Below, in pieces: positions 26,543 to 35,962 of a stretch of 64,000 bases of DNA; the stretch's first letter is position 1; each line of letters starts with the position of its first letter. The notes beneath the pieces were generated by a model that was not told the origin of the DNA, made no database searches, and was given only the letters and a program-made list of their open reading frames with translations. Source of the stretch: Mesonia maritima (GTDB lineage Bacteria; Bacteroidota; Bacteroidia; Flavobacteriales; Flavobacteriaceae); assembly GCF_042433895.1 (NCBI RefSeq), contig NZ_JBHLUA010000003.1, forward strand, positions 186,001-250,000, written 5' to 3'. A program made the translations under genes and the position numbers.

Positions 26543-27415
26543 ATGGCATCAGGAATTTTTGCAATATTAGATGATATTGCTGCCTTAATGGACGATGTGG
26601 CTACAATGAGCAAAGTAGCCGCAAAAAAAACAGCCGGTATTTTAGGAGACGATTTAGCTGTAAATGCTGAAAAAGCATCGGGCTTTGTTTCTTCTCGGGA
26701 AATACCGGTACTTTGGGCAATTACTAAAGGCTCATTACTGAATAAACTTATTATTTTACCCATCGCATTTTTATTAAGTGCTTTTTTGCCCATCGCAATC
26801 ACCATTATTTTACTTCTCGGTGGTTTATATTTAGGCTTTGAAGGAGCCGAAAAAATTTATCATTTTTTTGTTCCACATACCGAATCTAAAAAGGAAGAGC
26901 TTAAAGAAGCGAAAACCAAAGAAGAAATTCTTGCAATTGAAAAAGAACGCGTAAAATCTGCTATCGTAACCGATTTTATATTGTCGGTAGAAATTGTAAT
27001 TATCGCCCTTGGAACGGTTGTTGGCGAACCGATAGTAGAACAAATTCTTGTGGTTAGTGTTATTGCAATGCTTGCAACAATTGGCGTTTACGGAATTGTA
27101 GCTTTAATTGTTAGAATGGATGAAGCCGGATATTACTTAATTGAAAAAAGTGATCAAAAATCTGGATTTAAAGTAAAATTAGGAAAATTTCTAGTTGCGG
27201 CGCTTCCCAAAGTAATTAAAGGATTGACTATTGTTGGTACCATCGCACTAATTTTAGTTTCCGGTGGTATTTTTGTTCATAACTTAGATTTTCTACATGA
27301 TATTATTCCGCATGCAATTCCTTCGATTATCGCTGAATTTATCATGGGCTTAATTTTTGGTTTTATGTGCTTCTTAGTTGTAAAGCTTTTTATGAAAGTT
27401 AAAAACAGTATCTAA
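26543..27415 (+). CDS. DUF808 (YedI-type) membrane protein
   Basis: A 290-residue inner-membrane protein of the DUF808 family. It starts MASGIFAILDDIAALMDDVA and continues KKTAGILGDDLAVNAEKASGF, the family's hallmark. Hydrophobic segments lie near residues 70-100, 150-190, 218-240 and 260-285. A charged helix KKEELKEAKTKEEIL separates them. No function is established for YedI homologues. It starts 30 bases after the DUF349 stop and may share its transcript. It ends at a perfect 14-bp terminator. Confidence 0.85.
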   Translation: MASGIFAILDDIAALMDDVATMSKVAAKKTAGILGDDLAVNAEKASGFVSSREIPVLWAITKGSLLNKLIILPIAFLLSAFLPIAITIILLLGGLYLGFEGAEKIYHFFVPHTESKKEELKEAKTKEEILAIEKERVKSAIVTDFILSVEIVIIALGTVVGEPIVEQILVVSVIAMLATIGVYGIVALIVRMDEAGYYLIEKSDQKSGFKVKLGKFLVAALPKVIKGLTIVGTIALILVSGGIFVHNLDFLHDIIPHAIPSIIAEFIMGLIFGFMCFLVVKLFMKVKNSI

Positions 27416-27443
27416 TTCCACTTTTTAAAAATCCAAACCAATA

Positions 27444-27475
27444 AAAAACCCTTTCGATTGCTCGAAAGGGTTTTT
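27444..27475. terminator. Bidirectional terminator between DUF808 and rpsA
   Basis: A perfect 14-bp stem (AAAAACCCTTTCGA at 27444-27457 with TCGAAAGGGTTTTT at 27462-27475) and a TTGC loop, with A and T ends on both strands. The genes converge here. Confidence 0.95.
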
Positions 27476-27501
27476 AATATATTTATAAAATAGTTAGAAA
27501 A

Positions 27502-29325
27502 TTATTTTCCTTCCATTCTATCTTTTAAGGCTTGTAAATCTGCGTTTGCATCACCAAGGGTTGGCTTGTCTTCTTGCTGAGATTTCTTAGCTGCTTGCTT
27601 CACAATTTTAGCCTCTTCTTCTTTATGAATAGACATATGTGATGCTACAACTCTCTTGAATTCTTTATTGAATTCAATGATTATAAATTCAGCTTCATCA
27701 CCTTTTCCTAGTTTAGAACCATCTTCTTTTTCTAAGTGACGAGTTGGTACAAAAGCAGTAATATCTTCATTAAATTCGATAGTTGCTCCTTTATCTACCA
27801 TTTCATCGATTTTTGCAGTATGTTTTGTTCCAACTGCAAACTCTTGCTCGTACTTATCCCAAGGGTTATCTTCTGTTTGTTTGTGACCTAAGCTTAGTTT
27901 ACGCCCTTCAACATCAAGTTCAAGAACAACAACGTCTAACTTATCACCAACGTTACAAAATTCTGATGGATGCTTAATTTTCTTAGTCCAAGAAAGGTCT
28001 GAGATATAAATTAAACCATCGATACCTTCTTCTAATTCTACGAATACACCAAAGTTAGTAAAGTTTCTTACTACTCCTGTGTGACGAGAACCAACTGGGT
28101 ATTTAGAAGTAATATCTGTCCATGGATCTGGCGTTAATTGCTTAATACCAAGTGACATTTTACGCTCTTCTCTATCTAAAGTTAAGATTTGCGCTTCAAC
28201 TTCATCACCAACATTTACGAAATCTTGAGCTGAACGTAAGTGTGTGCTCCAAGACATTTCAGAAACGTGAATTAATCCTTCAACACCTTCTGCAACTTCA
28301 ATAAACGCACCGTAATCTGCAATTACAACTACTTTTCCTTTTACTTTATCACCAACTTTTAAGTCTTGATCTAAAGCTTCCCAAGGATGCTTGCTTAATT
28401 GCTTAAGACCTAATTGAATTCTTGTCTTAGCCTCATCGAAGTCTAAGATTACAACATTCAATTTCTGATCAAGCTCTACAATCTCGTTTGGATGATTGAT
28501 TCTTGACCAAGAAAGGTCTGTAATATGGATTAATCCGTCAACTCCACCAAGGTCAACAAACACACCGTAAGAAGTAATATTCTTCACAGTACCTTCTAAT
28601 ACTTGACCTTTTTCTAATTGACCGATAATTTCTTTTTTCTGCTCTTCAATATCAGCCTCGATAAGTGCTTTATGAGAAACTACAACGTTTTTAAATTCGT
28701 GGTTAATTTTCACCACTTTAAATTCCATTGTTTTTCCTACGTAAGCATCGTAATCTCTAATTGGCTTCACATCAATTTGAGAACCTGGTAAGAACGCTTC
28801 AATTCCAAAAACGTCTACAATCATACCACCTTTTGTACGGCATTTTACAAAACCGTTTACAATAGTTCCTTCTTCGTGAGCTCTGTTTACGCGTTCCCAA
28901 GCTTTGATAACACGCGCTTTACGGTGAGATAATACTAACTGACCGGTTGCGTCTTCACGCACATCAATAAGTACTTCAACTTTATCACCTTCTTTAAGAT
29001 CTGGGTTGTAACGGAATTCGTTTAATGAAACAACACCTTCACTTTTTGCATTGATATCTATAATTGCGTCACGATCTGTAATATTAATTACAGTTCCTTC
29101 TACAACTTCGTCATCTAATGTGTCTACAAAGTTTTCTGCTACTAATTGTTCGAATTCTTCTAGCTTTTTATCATCAATCGGGTCGATTCCTTCTTGGTAA
29201 TTGTGCCAGTTAAATTCTTCTAAGAATTTTTCAGGATTTTCTTGTTGTTTAGAAGGTGCCGGTTGAGAATCGGTTTTCATTCCTTCTACTTCCTGAATTT
29301 TAGTGTTTTTGTTTTCTTCAGCCAT
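27502..29325 (-). CDS. rpsA: 30S ribosomal protein S1
   Basis: A 607-residue protein with about six S1 OB-fold repeats after an acidic N-terminal extension of some 70 residues. The repeats are visible as EGTVINITDRDAIIDI, GFVKCRTKGGMIVDVFG, GTVKNITSYGVFVDLGGVDG, GKVVVIADYGAFIEVAEGVEG, GVVRNFTNFGVFVELEEGIDG and AKIDEMVDKGATIEFNED. S1 recruits mRNA to the ribosome, which matters particularly in Bacteroidota because Shine-Dalgarno sites are rare. It is preceded by cmk, the same order as in E. coli. The promoter is at 29446-29475, giving an untranslated leader of roughly 115 bases. Confidence 0.95.
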   Translation of the reverse strand: MAEENKNTKIQEVEGMKTDSQPAPSKQQENPEKFLEEFNWHNYQEGIDPIDDKKLEEFEQLVAENFVDTLDDEVVEGTVINITDRDAIIDINAKSEGVVSLNEFRYNPDLKEGDKVEVLIDVREDATGQLVLSHRKARVIKAWERVNRAHEEGTIVNGFVKCRTKGGMIVDVFGIEAFLPGSQIDVKPIRDYDAYVGKTMEFKVVKINHEFKNVVVSHKALIEADIEEQKKEIIGQLEKGQVLEGTVKNITSYGVFVDLGGVDGLIHITDLSWSRINHPNEIVELDQKLNVVILDFDEAKTRIQLGLKQLSKHPWEALDQDLKVGDKVKGKVVVIADYGAFIEVAEGVEGLIHVSEMSWSTHLRSAQDFVNVGDEVEAQILTLDREERKMSLGIKQLTPDPWTDITSKYPVGSRHTGVVRNFTNFGVFVELEEGIDGLIYISDLSWTKKIKHPSEFCNVGDKLDVVVLELDVEGRKLSLGHKQTEDNPWDKYEQEFAVGTKHTAKIDEMVDKGATIEFNEDITAFVPTRHLEKEDGSKLGKGDEAEFIIIEFNKEFKRVVASHMSIHKEEEAKIVKQAAKKSQQEDKPTLGDANADLQALKDRMEGK

Positions 29326-29445
29326 TGCTGATCTAAAAATTTGTATTCTATATTTCTTCGGAAAATTAAACAGCTAAATATAGAAGCGTTTATAAAAATT
29401 AAGTTTTATCCCTTTCTCTTTCCGAATTGCCGCGAAAAAGGAGTG

Positions 29446-29475
29446 CAAAAATACAACTTATTTTTTGATATTCAA
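29446..29475 (-). promoter_or_regulatory. Consensus promoter of rpsA
   Basis: On the minus strand TTG (29475-29473), exactly 19 bases, then TATTTTTG (29453-29446), a full match to the Bacteroidota consensus. The predicted leader contains TTTCCGAA (29419-29426) and TTCGGAAA (29357-29364), which can pair over about 54 bases. Confidence 0.65.
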
Positions 29476-29505
29476 ATATTTAGAAGAAATCTATTTTACT
29501 AAGCC

Positions 29506-30195
29506 TCAAGCTTTTATTTTTTCTTTTGCTAACTGAAGAATTTTTTGGAATTGTTCGTCTGGATTTAAGTGAGAATTATCGACCACAATGGCGTCTTCAG
29601 CTTTTTTTAAAGGCGAATCTTTTCGGGAGCTATCAACTTTATCGCGCTCTTCAATATTTTGAATTACTTCTTGAAAGGTAACGTTTTCACCTTTTGCTAT
29701 TAATTCATCAAACCTACGTTTCGCACGCGTTTCCGCGGAAGCGGTCATAAAAATTTTTAATTCTGCTTGTGGAAAAACTACCGTTCCGATATCGCGACCA
29801 TCCATAACAATTCCTTTTTTCTCACCAAGTTCGTGTTGCTGTTTTACTTGCATTTTTCGAACTTCAGGAACTGCGGCAATTGTACTTACGAATTGTGAAA
29901 CGCTTAAGGTTCTTATTTCGTTTTCAACATTTTTTCCGTTTAAATAGATTTCAGCAAAACCTTTTTCGGTATTAAAATGAAATTCTAGTTTAATTTCAGC
30001 TAAAGAATTTATAAGCTTTTCTTTTTTAAAATATTCTTTTGAAATGAAATTATGTTGCATTGCATATAGCGTAACTGCTCGGTACATTGCGCCGGTATCT
30101 ACATAAACGTAACCTAACTTTTTGGCTAATTGTTTGGCTACGGTACTTTTACCTGTAGATGAAAACCCGTCGATGGCGATGATTATTTTTTTCAA
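29506..30195 (-). CDS. cmk: Cytidylate kinase
   Basis: A 229-residue (d)CMP kinase of nucleotide metabolism. The P-loop is in IAIDGFSSTGKSTVAKQLAK (residues 5-24), then YVDTGAMYRAVTL, and the CMP-binding part VMDGRDIGTVVFPQAELKIF and ASAETRAKRRFDEL, all canonical. The start is TTG at 30195, since no ATG lies in frame nearby and the P-loop is at the usual distance. It is upstream of rpsA on the same strand. The -7-like TATTTTCG on the minus strand in the 67-base divergent region is a possible promoter. Confidence 0.94.
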   Translation of the reverse strand: MKKIIIAIDGFSSTGKSTVAKQLAKKLGYVYVDTGAMYRAVTLYAMQHNFISKEYFKKEKLINSLAEIKLEFHFNTEKGFAEIYLNGKNVENEIRTLSVSQFVSTIAAVPEVRKMQVKQQHELGEKKGIVMDGRDIGTVVFPQAELKIFMTASAETRAKRRFDELIAKGENVTFQEVIQNIEERDKVDSSRKDSPLKKAEDAIVVDNSHLNPDEQFQKILQLAKEKIKA

Positions 30196-30262
30196 AGTGA
30201 GCAGTTTTTAGATACGCGAAAATAATGCTATTTTAGAGAACTCACCAATTTCAAACCTTAGA

Positions 30263-30982
30263 ATGAAAAAAATACTTTTCCTATTTTTTGTTTGTTTAGC
30301 ATGTTTTTCTTGTACACGTTTGGCAATGGATATTTTTATTAAAGATGAGCCTAAACTTGAAGTTTTACAACATAATATGACGGGGAAAACCTTAGCATTT
30401 TTACCGATGACTCATATTGCAAAGCCCAAATTTTATGAGCAAGTAAAGTTTAAAGTAGATTCGTTAAGAAATGAAGGTTTTGTTATTTTTTATGAAGGTG
30501 TTTCGTTAACTAAAGAAAATGATTTAGATAGTTTACAAAAAGATACTTTATATCGAAAAATACGTAAACTAATGGGATTTCATCTTGGGCACGGTTATAA
30601 AGAAAAGGAAAATAAATCACTACCAAGTGCTTTTCGCAACACAAAAAAATATATAAACCAAACGAAGAAAAATACCGGAATTACCGATTGTGATTATAAA
30701 GTAGATATTCCGATTGATAAATTAATTAAAAGGTTTGAAGAAGATCGAATTAAAATAAAACTGAATGATTGTGATTGGGAAACCGGACTTTATGAAAAAT
30801 ATAATTGTGATGATAGCTATGAAAATGATTATGTTGTTATGCAATTGCGAAATGAATATATTTTAGAACGAATCCGTTTTTCAAAACAACAAAAAATTGC
30901 ATTGGTTTATGGTAGCGGTCATTTTAAACGAATGCAATATGAATTAAATTCTTCCGGTTTTAAACCGATTGAAAAAGAATAA
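30263..30982 (+). CDS. Putative TraB/GumN-like lipoprotein
   Basis: A 239-residue exported protein with lipobox CFSC (Cys17). The mature part opens with GKTLAFLPMTHIAKPKFYEQ, then FVIFYEGVSL, and closes with IALVYGSGHFKRM. This order (a THx motif, a glutamate strand, and a final GxxH) is that of the TraB/GumN/TIKI superfamily, some of whose animal members are metalloproteases. The first conserved glycine of the GxxH pair is replaced (PMTH), and the middle contains insertions, so it is a distant member. Its substrate and activity are unknown. It is divergent from cmk and upstream of the DUF5686 gene. Confidence 0.55.
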   Translation: MKKILFLFFVCLACFSCTRLAMDIFIKDEPKLEVLQHNMTGKTLAFLPMTHIAKPKFYEQVKFKVDSLRNEGFVIFYEGVSLTKENDLDSLQKDTLYRKIRKLMGFHLGHGYKEKENKSLPSAFRNTKKYINQTKKNTGITDCDYKVDIPIDKLIKRFEEDRIKIKLNDCDWETGLYEKYNCDDSYENDYVVMQLRNEYILERIRFSKQQKIALVYGSGHFKRMQYELNSSGFKPIEKE

Positions 30983-31071
30983 TAATATATAAATAAGAGC
31001 GTTATTTAATTTATATCAGTTTGAAGAAAATATAAAAGTAACTCACCTTTTATTAAACGGCTCTTATTCTT

Positions 31072-33450
31072 ATGGTAAAAAATATATTGAGTTTATTTCT
31101 GTTTTTTATAACGCTAATTTCTTTTGCTCAACAAGAAATTTCAGGAATTATTGTAAATGAAGAAACACAAGAGCCGCTAGCATTTGTAAACGTAACTTTT
31201 AAAAATAATCCTTCAATAGGAACCATTAGTGATATTGACGGAAAATTTTCAATAGCATTGAATGAAAATTCTGCTGAACTTAAATTCTCCTATATTGGTT
31301 TTCAAACAAAGGTCATCAAAGTTACTACTGGCGATTCTTCCCTTAATATTTCTTTAAAACCATCGGAAGAACAATTGAGCGAAATAATACTTAGTTCTGA
31401 AAATCCCGCTATTCCAATCATAAAAAAAGTGATTGCTAATCGAGAGAAAAATCACCCAGAAAACTTACCTGAATTTTCTCACGATTATTACAACAAAGTA
31501 ATTTTTGATGTGGAAAGCGATGGAAAAAAAATAGATTCTGCTTTTAACAAAGTTTTTAAAGGAGGCCATATTTTAGTGATGGAATCTATCACTAAAAAAG
31601 AGTTTAAACACCCCAGACTTACCAATGAAACGGTCGTTGCTAATAAAGTTTCGGGATTTAAAAACCCAATGTTTACCACCATTGCTACCAACATGCAACC
31701 TTTTTCTTTCTATGATGAAGTAATTAAATTAATGGACATGCATTTTTTAAACCCTATAAGTGATGGGGCTTTAAATAAATACGATTATAAATTAAAAGAA
31801 ACGCTTCTTCAAAATAATGATACAATTCATTTAATTTCATTTCAACCTAAAGAAGGAAAAAATATTGAAGGATTAAAAGGCTTGCTTTATATCAACACAA
31901 AAGGCTATGCGATTCAAAATGTAATCGCTACGCCATTTGAAGAAATGAAAATGGATTTAAAAATTCAGCAACAATATCAATATTTACCGGAGAAGGTATG
32001 GTTTCCCGAACAATTAAATTATTCATTAAAGTTTTCTACTGATGCCGGCGAGAGTAATAATTTCATTATTGCTGAAGGAAAAAGTTACATCCGCAATGTA
32101 AACCTTCAGCCTAATTTAACCACCAAAAATTTTTCTGCGGTAGTCTTAAAAATAGATGAAGAAGCTACTAAAAAAGACAATTTATATTGGGAAACCAACA
32201 GGACCGTTCCGTTAAGCGAAGAGGAAAGCATTACCTATCGTGTAGTAGATAGTTTAGGCGAAAAATTGAAAATAGATAAAATTATTTCTTATACAAATAA
32301 ACTTCCACAGGGTAAAATACCAATTGGCAAGATAGACTTAGATCTAACAAAATTGTTTGGTTACAATAAACATGAAGGCACAAGACTTGGAGCAGGATTA
32401 TATACAAATGAAAACCTAATCAAAAATACAGAATTAGGAGGTTACTTTGGTTATGGTTTTAATGATTACAAATGGAAATATGGCCTAAGTGCAAAATACA
32501 TCATTTCTAAGGATAATGATATTTTTGTCAAAGCTGCTTATCAGGACGATATTCAAGAAATTGGCAGTTATGGTTTATCGCTTTCTGAAGAAATATTTAA
32601 TGGCCTACGTGATTTTATGATCGAAAAAGTAGACCATATTCAAAAATACAGCTTCTCCGGTGGTTTTAGAAGTTTTAAATACTTATTAACTGAAATTGAA
32701 TTAAATCAGGCTAAAATTACACCACTCAATAATTATACTTTTGAAGCACCAGATTATAATTTCAATCCATTTTACCATACAAGTGCTTCTATAAAACTAC
32801 GCTATGCGTATGGCGAAAAGTTTATACAAACTCCTTATCAAAAAACGAGTTTAGGTACCCAATTCCCTATTCTTACTTTGCAATACACTCAAGGATTTGA
32901 CGGTTCATTTGAAGGTGATTTTAACTACCACAAAATAGAAGCGAGAATTGAGCAAAATGTTTTTCTAAAAAACTTCGGAAAGACTTCTTATAGAATTCAA
33001 GCGGGTTATATAGATGAAGTTTTACCTCGAAACTTATTATTTACCGGCGAAGGAAGCCACGATGATGATTTCCCGGTAGTAATTGAAAATACTTTCCAAA
33101 CGATGTTGCCTTATGAATTTTTAAGTGATCGTTATGTAGATGTATTTTTAAGCCACAATTTTGGTTCTTTATTATTTAAATCCGGAAAATTTAATCCGGA
33201 AATTATTGTTCATCACAATTTAGGCTGGGGAGATTTAAATAACGACTACGTCCTTTATAATTTCGAAACCAAAGAAGATATTTATTTAGAAGGTGGATTG
33301 GAATTAGGAAGACTTTTAAAATTGAATTACTTTGATGTAGGTTTCATTACATTTGGCGCCGGAGCTTTTTATCGCTATGGAAATTATCATTTAGAAGATT
33401 TTGAAGATAATATTGCTCTAAAATTTAATATAGGCTTTAGCTTTAACTAA
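31072..33450 (+). CDS. DUF5686 outer-membrane protein with carboxypeptidase-regulatory-like N-domain
   Basis: A 792-residue exported protein. The signal peptide covers residues 1-19 (LSLFLFFITLISFAQ). Residues 21-100 are a carboxypeptidase-D regulatory-like domain (ISGIIVNEETQEPLAFVNVT, IGTISDIDGKFSI), the plug-side domain familiar from SusC-like proteins. The remainder is a DUF5686 region ending in a beta-barrel-like segment with repeated alternate hydrophobic residues and a terminal aromatic GFSFN, suiting insertion by the BAM machine. The family is common in Bacteroidota with no defined function. It ends one base from the convergent porQ gene. Confidence 0.85.
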   Translation: MVKNILSLFLFFITLISFAQQEISGIIVNEETQEPLAFVNVTFKNNPSIGTISDIDGKFSIALNENSAELKFSYIGFQTKVIKVTTGDSSLNISLKPSEEQLSEIILSSENPAIPIIKKVIANREKNHPENLPEFSHDYYNKVIFDVESDGKKIDSAFNKVFKGGHILVMESITKKEFKHPRLTNETVVANKVSGFKNPMFTTIATNMQPFSFYDEVIKLMDMHFLNPISDGALNKYDYKLKETLLQNNDTIHLISFQPKEGKNIEGLKGLLYINTKGYAIQNVIATPFEEMKMDLKIQQQYQYLPEKVWFPEQLNYSLKFSTDAGESNNFIIAEGKSYIRNVNLQPNLTTKNFSAVVLKIDEEATKKDNLYWETNRTVPLSEEESITYRVVDSLGEKLKIDKIISYTNKLPQGKIPIGKIDLDLTKLFGYNKHEGTRLGAGLYTNENLIKNTELGGYFGYGFNDYKWKYGLSAKYIISKDNDIFVKAAYQDDIQEIGSYGLSLSEEIFNGLRDFMIEKVDHIQKYSFSGGFRSFKYLLTEIELNQAKITPLNNYTFEAPDYNFNPFYHTSASIKLRYAYGEKFIQTPYQKTSLGTQFPILTLQYTQGFDGSFEGDFNYHKIEARIEQNVFLKNFGKTSYRIQAGYIDEVLPRNLLFTGEGSHDDDFPVVIENTFQTMLPYEFLSDRYVDVFLSHNFGSLLFKSGKFNPEIIVHHNLGWGDLNNDYVLYNFETKEDIYLEGGLELGRLLKLNYFDVGFITFGAGAFYRYGNYHLEDFEDNIALKFNIGFSFN

Positions 33451-33451
33451 C

Positions 33452-34474
33452 TTAATTCAAATCTAAATTCAACCCAAAAAAGCTGGAACTTGCCGCACTA
33501 TTGTAACGTGCGTAGGTATAACTTAAGCGAAGTTTATTAAATTTAACAGAAAAACCGCCACTTAAGCCCGCAAAAGAACGTTGGTCTTCAATTCTTAATT
33601 CTTCCCCTCTTCTAAAGTTATAGCCTAAACGAATATTAAAACCGCCTTCAGGAAAAAGTTCCACCCCTAAAATAGTGTGTCGCAAAATATTATTAAAAAA
33701 ACCAGGGTCGTTTGCTTGCACATTTCCTTCTAAATCGGTTTCATCTCTGGCCGTATTTCTAAAAGCTAACTTCCACTGTTGTAAGTTTTCTAAAGTTACG
33801 TGCCATCGAATTGGAATATCTTTTACTTGTTGAGAAATTCCTAAACCGACTTCTAACGGAAGTTTTTCATACACTTCATCATAAGCCGTAAATTGCGTTC
33901 CTGCGTTTCTCACTACACCGGAAACCACTAAATCCCAATCTTCATAATAATAAGTAATACCAAGATCTACCGCTCCACCAAGCGATGTATATTGCTCTAA
34001 TTTGGAAGAGATTAATTTTAAGTTTGCACCGATATAAAAATCTGAAAATGGAATGTTATACGCGTAGCCAAAGGAAAGTGCTACTTCGCCACCACCAAAT
34101 TCTCCGGTCGATTCTCCAAATTCATTATAACCGTCAAAAGTTCCGTAGTTTATATAATTTACGCTGGTATGAAAAACTTGTGTTCTTCTATCGTATAAAT
34201 AGGCATAAGAAGCCGTTCCATAATTTACATCACCCAGATAATTCACATAATTTACAGAAAGTTGATTGTCCATTTTAGCATTAATCGTCGCGGGATTAAA
34301 AATTGCTGAAGTAGGATCGTAATCGTAAATCGTAAAGTTTTTTCCGCCTAATGCTGCTTGCCGTGGAGAAGCTACCAAATTTAAAAACTGATAGGTATAC
34401 TTCCCTCCTATTTGCGCAATTGCAGTGGAGCAAAAAAATATAAGAAGTAAAAAAAGTACCCGATTTTTTGCCAT
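33452..34474 (-). CDS. porQ: Type IX secretion system protein PorQ
   Basis: A 340-residue outer-membrane protein with a signal peptide (residues 1-20) and a mature start IGGKYTYQFLNLVASPRQAALGG, the PorQ/PorV opening. It continues as a FadL-like beta barrel (YDYDPTSAIFNPATI, LGITYYYEDWDLVVSGVVRNAG and a terminal FFGLNLDLN). PorQ works with PorU, PorV and PorZ in the attachment complex that processes secreted cargo and links it to the surface. The T9SS cargo at 5190 and the PorV-like gene at 63794 support an active system. PorQ is close to cmk in other Bacteroidota, as I recall from Porphyromonas. Confidence 0.88.
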   Translation of the reverse strand: MAKNRVLFLLLIFFCSTAIAQIGGKYTYQFLNLVASPRQAALGGKNFTIYDYDPTSAIFNPATINAKMDNQLSVNYVNYLGDVNYGTASYAYLYDRRTQVFHTSVNYINYGTFDGYNEFGESTGEFGGGEVALSFGYAYNIPFSDFYIGANLKLISSKLEQYTSLGGAVDLGITYYYEDWDLVVSGVVRNAGTQFTAYDEVYEKLPLEVGLGISQQVKDIPIRWHVTLENLQQWKLAFRNTARDETDLEGNVQANDPGFFNNILRHTILGVELFPEGGFNIRLGYNFRRGEELRIEDQRSFAGLSGGFSVKFNKLRLSYTYARYNSAASSSFFGLNLDLN

Positions 34475-34560
34475 AGGGTTAACTAAACAGATTTACATTG
34501 GTAGAAACGGGTGAAATGTACTTTTATTTTAAAATTTAAAACTTTGAGTTTTTTACCGAA

Positions 34561-35490
34561 TTACATATCTGGATCTAAATAATCTGGCGTTCCATCATTA
34601 TTACTGTCGATAAAATTAATTTCATCTAACGTAATAATTCCATCGCCATTTAAATCGTTTACTTCAATTTCATCGGCAGTCAGAATCCCATCACCATCGT
34701 CATCTGGATCTATAAAATTTTCTTGATTGTCTCGGTTAGAATTATCATCGCTATTTAAAACACCATCATCATTTAAGTCTTCATATTCTGAAGGAATTCC
34801 ATCGTTATCGTGATCGGTCTGAATTCCTTTATATAACTGAAATGAATAAATAATAGGTTCATATTGACCAATAGGCGATGAAAGCGGTGGATTTGCAAAA
34901 TATGCCAAACCTGAAGGAACAAATACAGCGCCAATTCCGTAATCATCAGAATAAGTTACGGTTCCATCTGCATTTTCAGTCACTTCAGAAGCGCCTCTAA
35001 ATTCTGTTAAACCTTCAGAAAAACCTCTTCTGGCAATATCGGTTATTGGTAAATCTAATTTTACTGGAGTAACCGTTTCATTGGCTAATTCTCCCTCTAA
35101 AGTTTCTAATTTAAATGTCGTTATTACTTGATCAGCAAAACTTGGCTTATATTCAGTTTCTGCGCCTTGTCTAACCTGTAAATAATATAGTGTATAATCT
35201 ACTTCATTCTGGGTTATTATTTTAGACTTTAAAAACTCCGAATCGATTAATGGTGTTTCATCTGGTGTTTCTTCAGTAATTTCAAAGAATTTAATTTCTC
35301 GATAGTCTGTATTTCCGGCAACAGGAATTAATTGAAAATAATGTGTTTCTAAGTATTCTACAATTTCAAGTTGGTCTTCTGCGGCAACTTCAGCTTGATC
35401 TCTTAATTTTACGCCATTATCGTCATCTGGAGAACATGCAATAAAAAGAGATAATAGTACGAAGAAGCTTATTTTTATTAATTTCATCAT
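34561..35490 (-). CDS. FKBP-type lipoprotein with thrombospondin-type-3-like calcium-binding tail
   Basis: A 309-residue surface or periplasmic lipoprotein (lipobox FIAC, Cys19, followed by SPDDDN, an acidic stretch like the surface-export signal of Bacteroidota lipoproteins). The central domain (about 100-225) has the order of an FKBP prolyl isomerase: SEGLTEFRG, VFVPSGLAYFANPP and EPIIYSFQLYK. From about residue 228 to the end, six or so D-x-D-x-D-G calcium loops follow (DHDNDGIPSEYEDLNDDG, DPDDDGDGIL, DLNGDGIITLDE, DSNNDGTPDYLD). I know such FKBP-like lipoproteins in gliding Flavobacteria, but this combined layout deserves checking. It stands alone between porQ and the S4 gene. Confidence 0.7.
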   Translation of the reverse strand: MMKLIKISFFVLLSLFIACSPDDDNGVKLRDQAEVAAEDQLEIVEYLETHYFQLIPVAGNTDYREIKFFEITEETPDETPLIDSEFLKSKIITQNEVDYTLYYLQVRQGAETEYKPSFADQVITTFKLETLEGELANETVTPVKLDLPITDIARRGFSEGLTEFRGASEVTENADGTVTYSDDYGIGAVFVPSGLAYFANPPLSSPIGQYEPIIYSFQLYKGIQTDHDNDGIPSEYEDLNDDGVLNSDDNSNRDNQENFIDPDDDGDGILTADEIEVNDLNGDGIITLDEINFIDSNNDGTPDYLDPDM

Positions 35491-35565
35491 TGCTTATTTT
35501 TGAGGGTGCAAGATACAATTTTCTTATATTTTTGTTGAAGTGAATTACAATTAAATACTTTGCCT

Positions 35566-35949
35566 ATGAGAGTTGATAAATATTTGTGGTGCATACGTTA
35601 TTTTAAAACACGGAGTATTGCGACAAATGCCTGTAAAAAAGGACACGTAAGTGTAAATAATGATAAAGTGAAACCTTCGCGGGAAGTTTTTCCTACCGAT
35701 AAAATTGAGGTTCGGAAAAATCAAATTAATTATATTGTTGAAGTTTTAGATATTCCAGAATCTAGGGTTGGCGCTAAATTGGTAAATATTTATGCCAATG
35801 ACATTACACCAAAAGAGAATTTGGAAAAATTAGATTTATTAAAATATTCAAAAGATTATTATCGTAAAAAAGGAACAGGACGCCCAACCAAAAAAGACAG
35901 ACGCGATATTGATGATTGGTTTGAAAACGGTCCAGAAGAAGAAATTTAG
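35566..35949 (+). CDS. S4-domain RNA-binding protein (Hsp15/HslR-like)
   Basis: A 127-residue protein from the ATG at 35566 (a TTG two codons upstream is possible). The S4 fold is clear: MRVDKYLWCIRYFKTRSIAT, ACKKGHVSVNNDKVKPSREV and FPTDKIEVRKN. The C-terminal half is basic with KKGTGRPTKKDRRDIDDW, matching Hsp15-type proteins that bind stalled 50S subunits or heat-shock RNA. It precedes the phosphoribosyltransferase gene by 33 bases. Confidence 0.85.
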   Translation: MRVDKYLWCIRYFKTRSIATNACKKGHVSVNNDKVKPSREVFPTDKIEVRKNQINYIVEVLDIPESRVGAKLVNIYANDITPKENLEKLDLLKYSKDYYRKKGTGRPTKKDRRDIDDWFENGPEEEI

Positions 35950-35962
35950 TTACTAATTTAAG

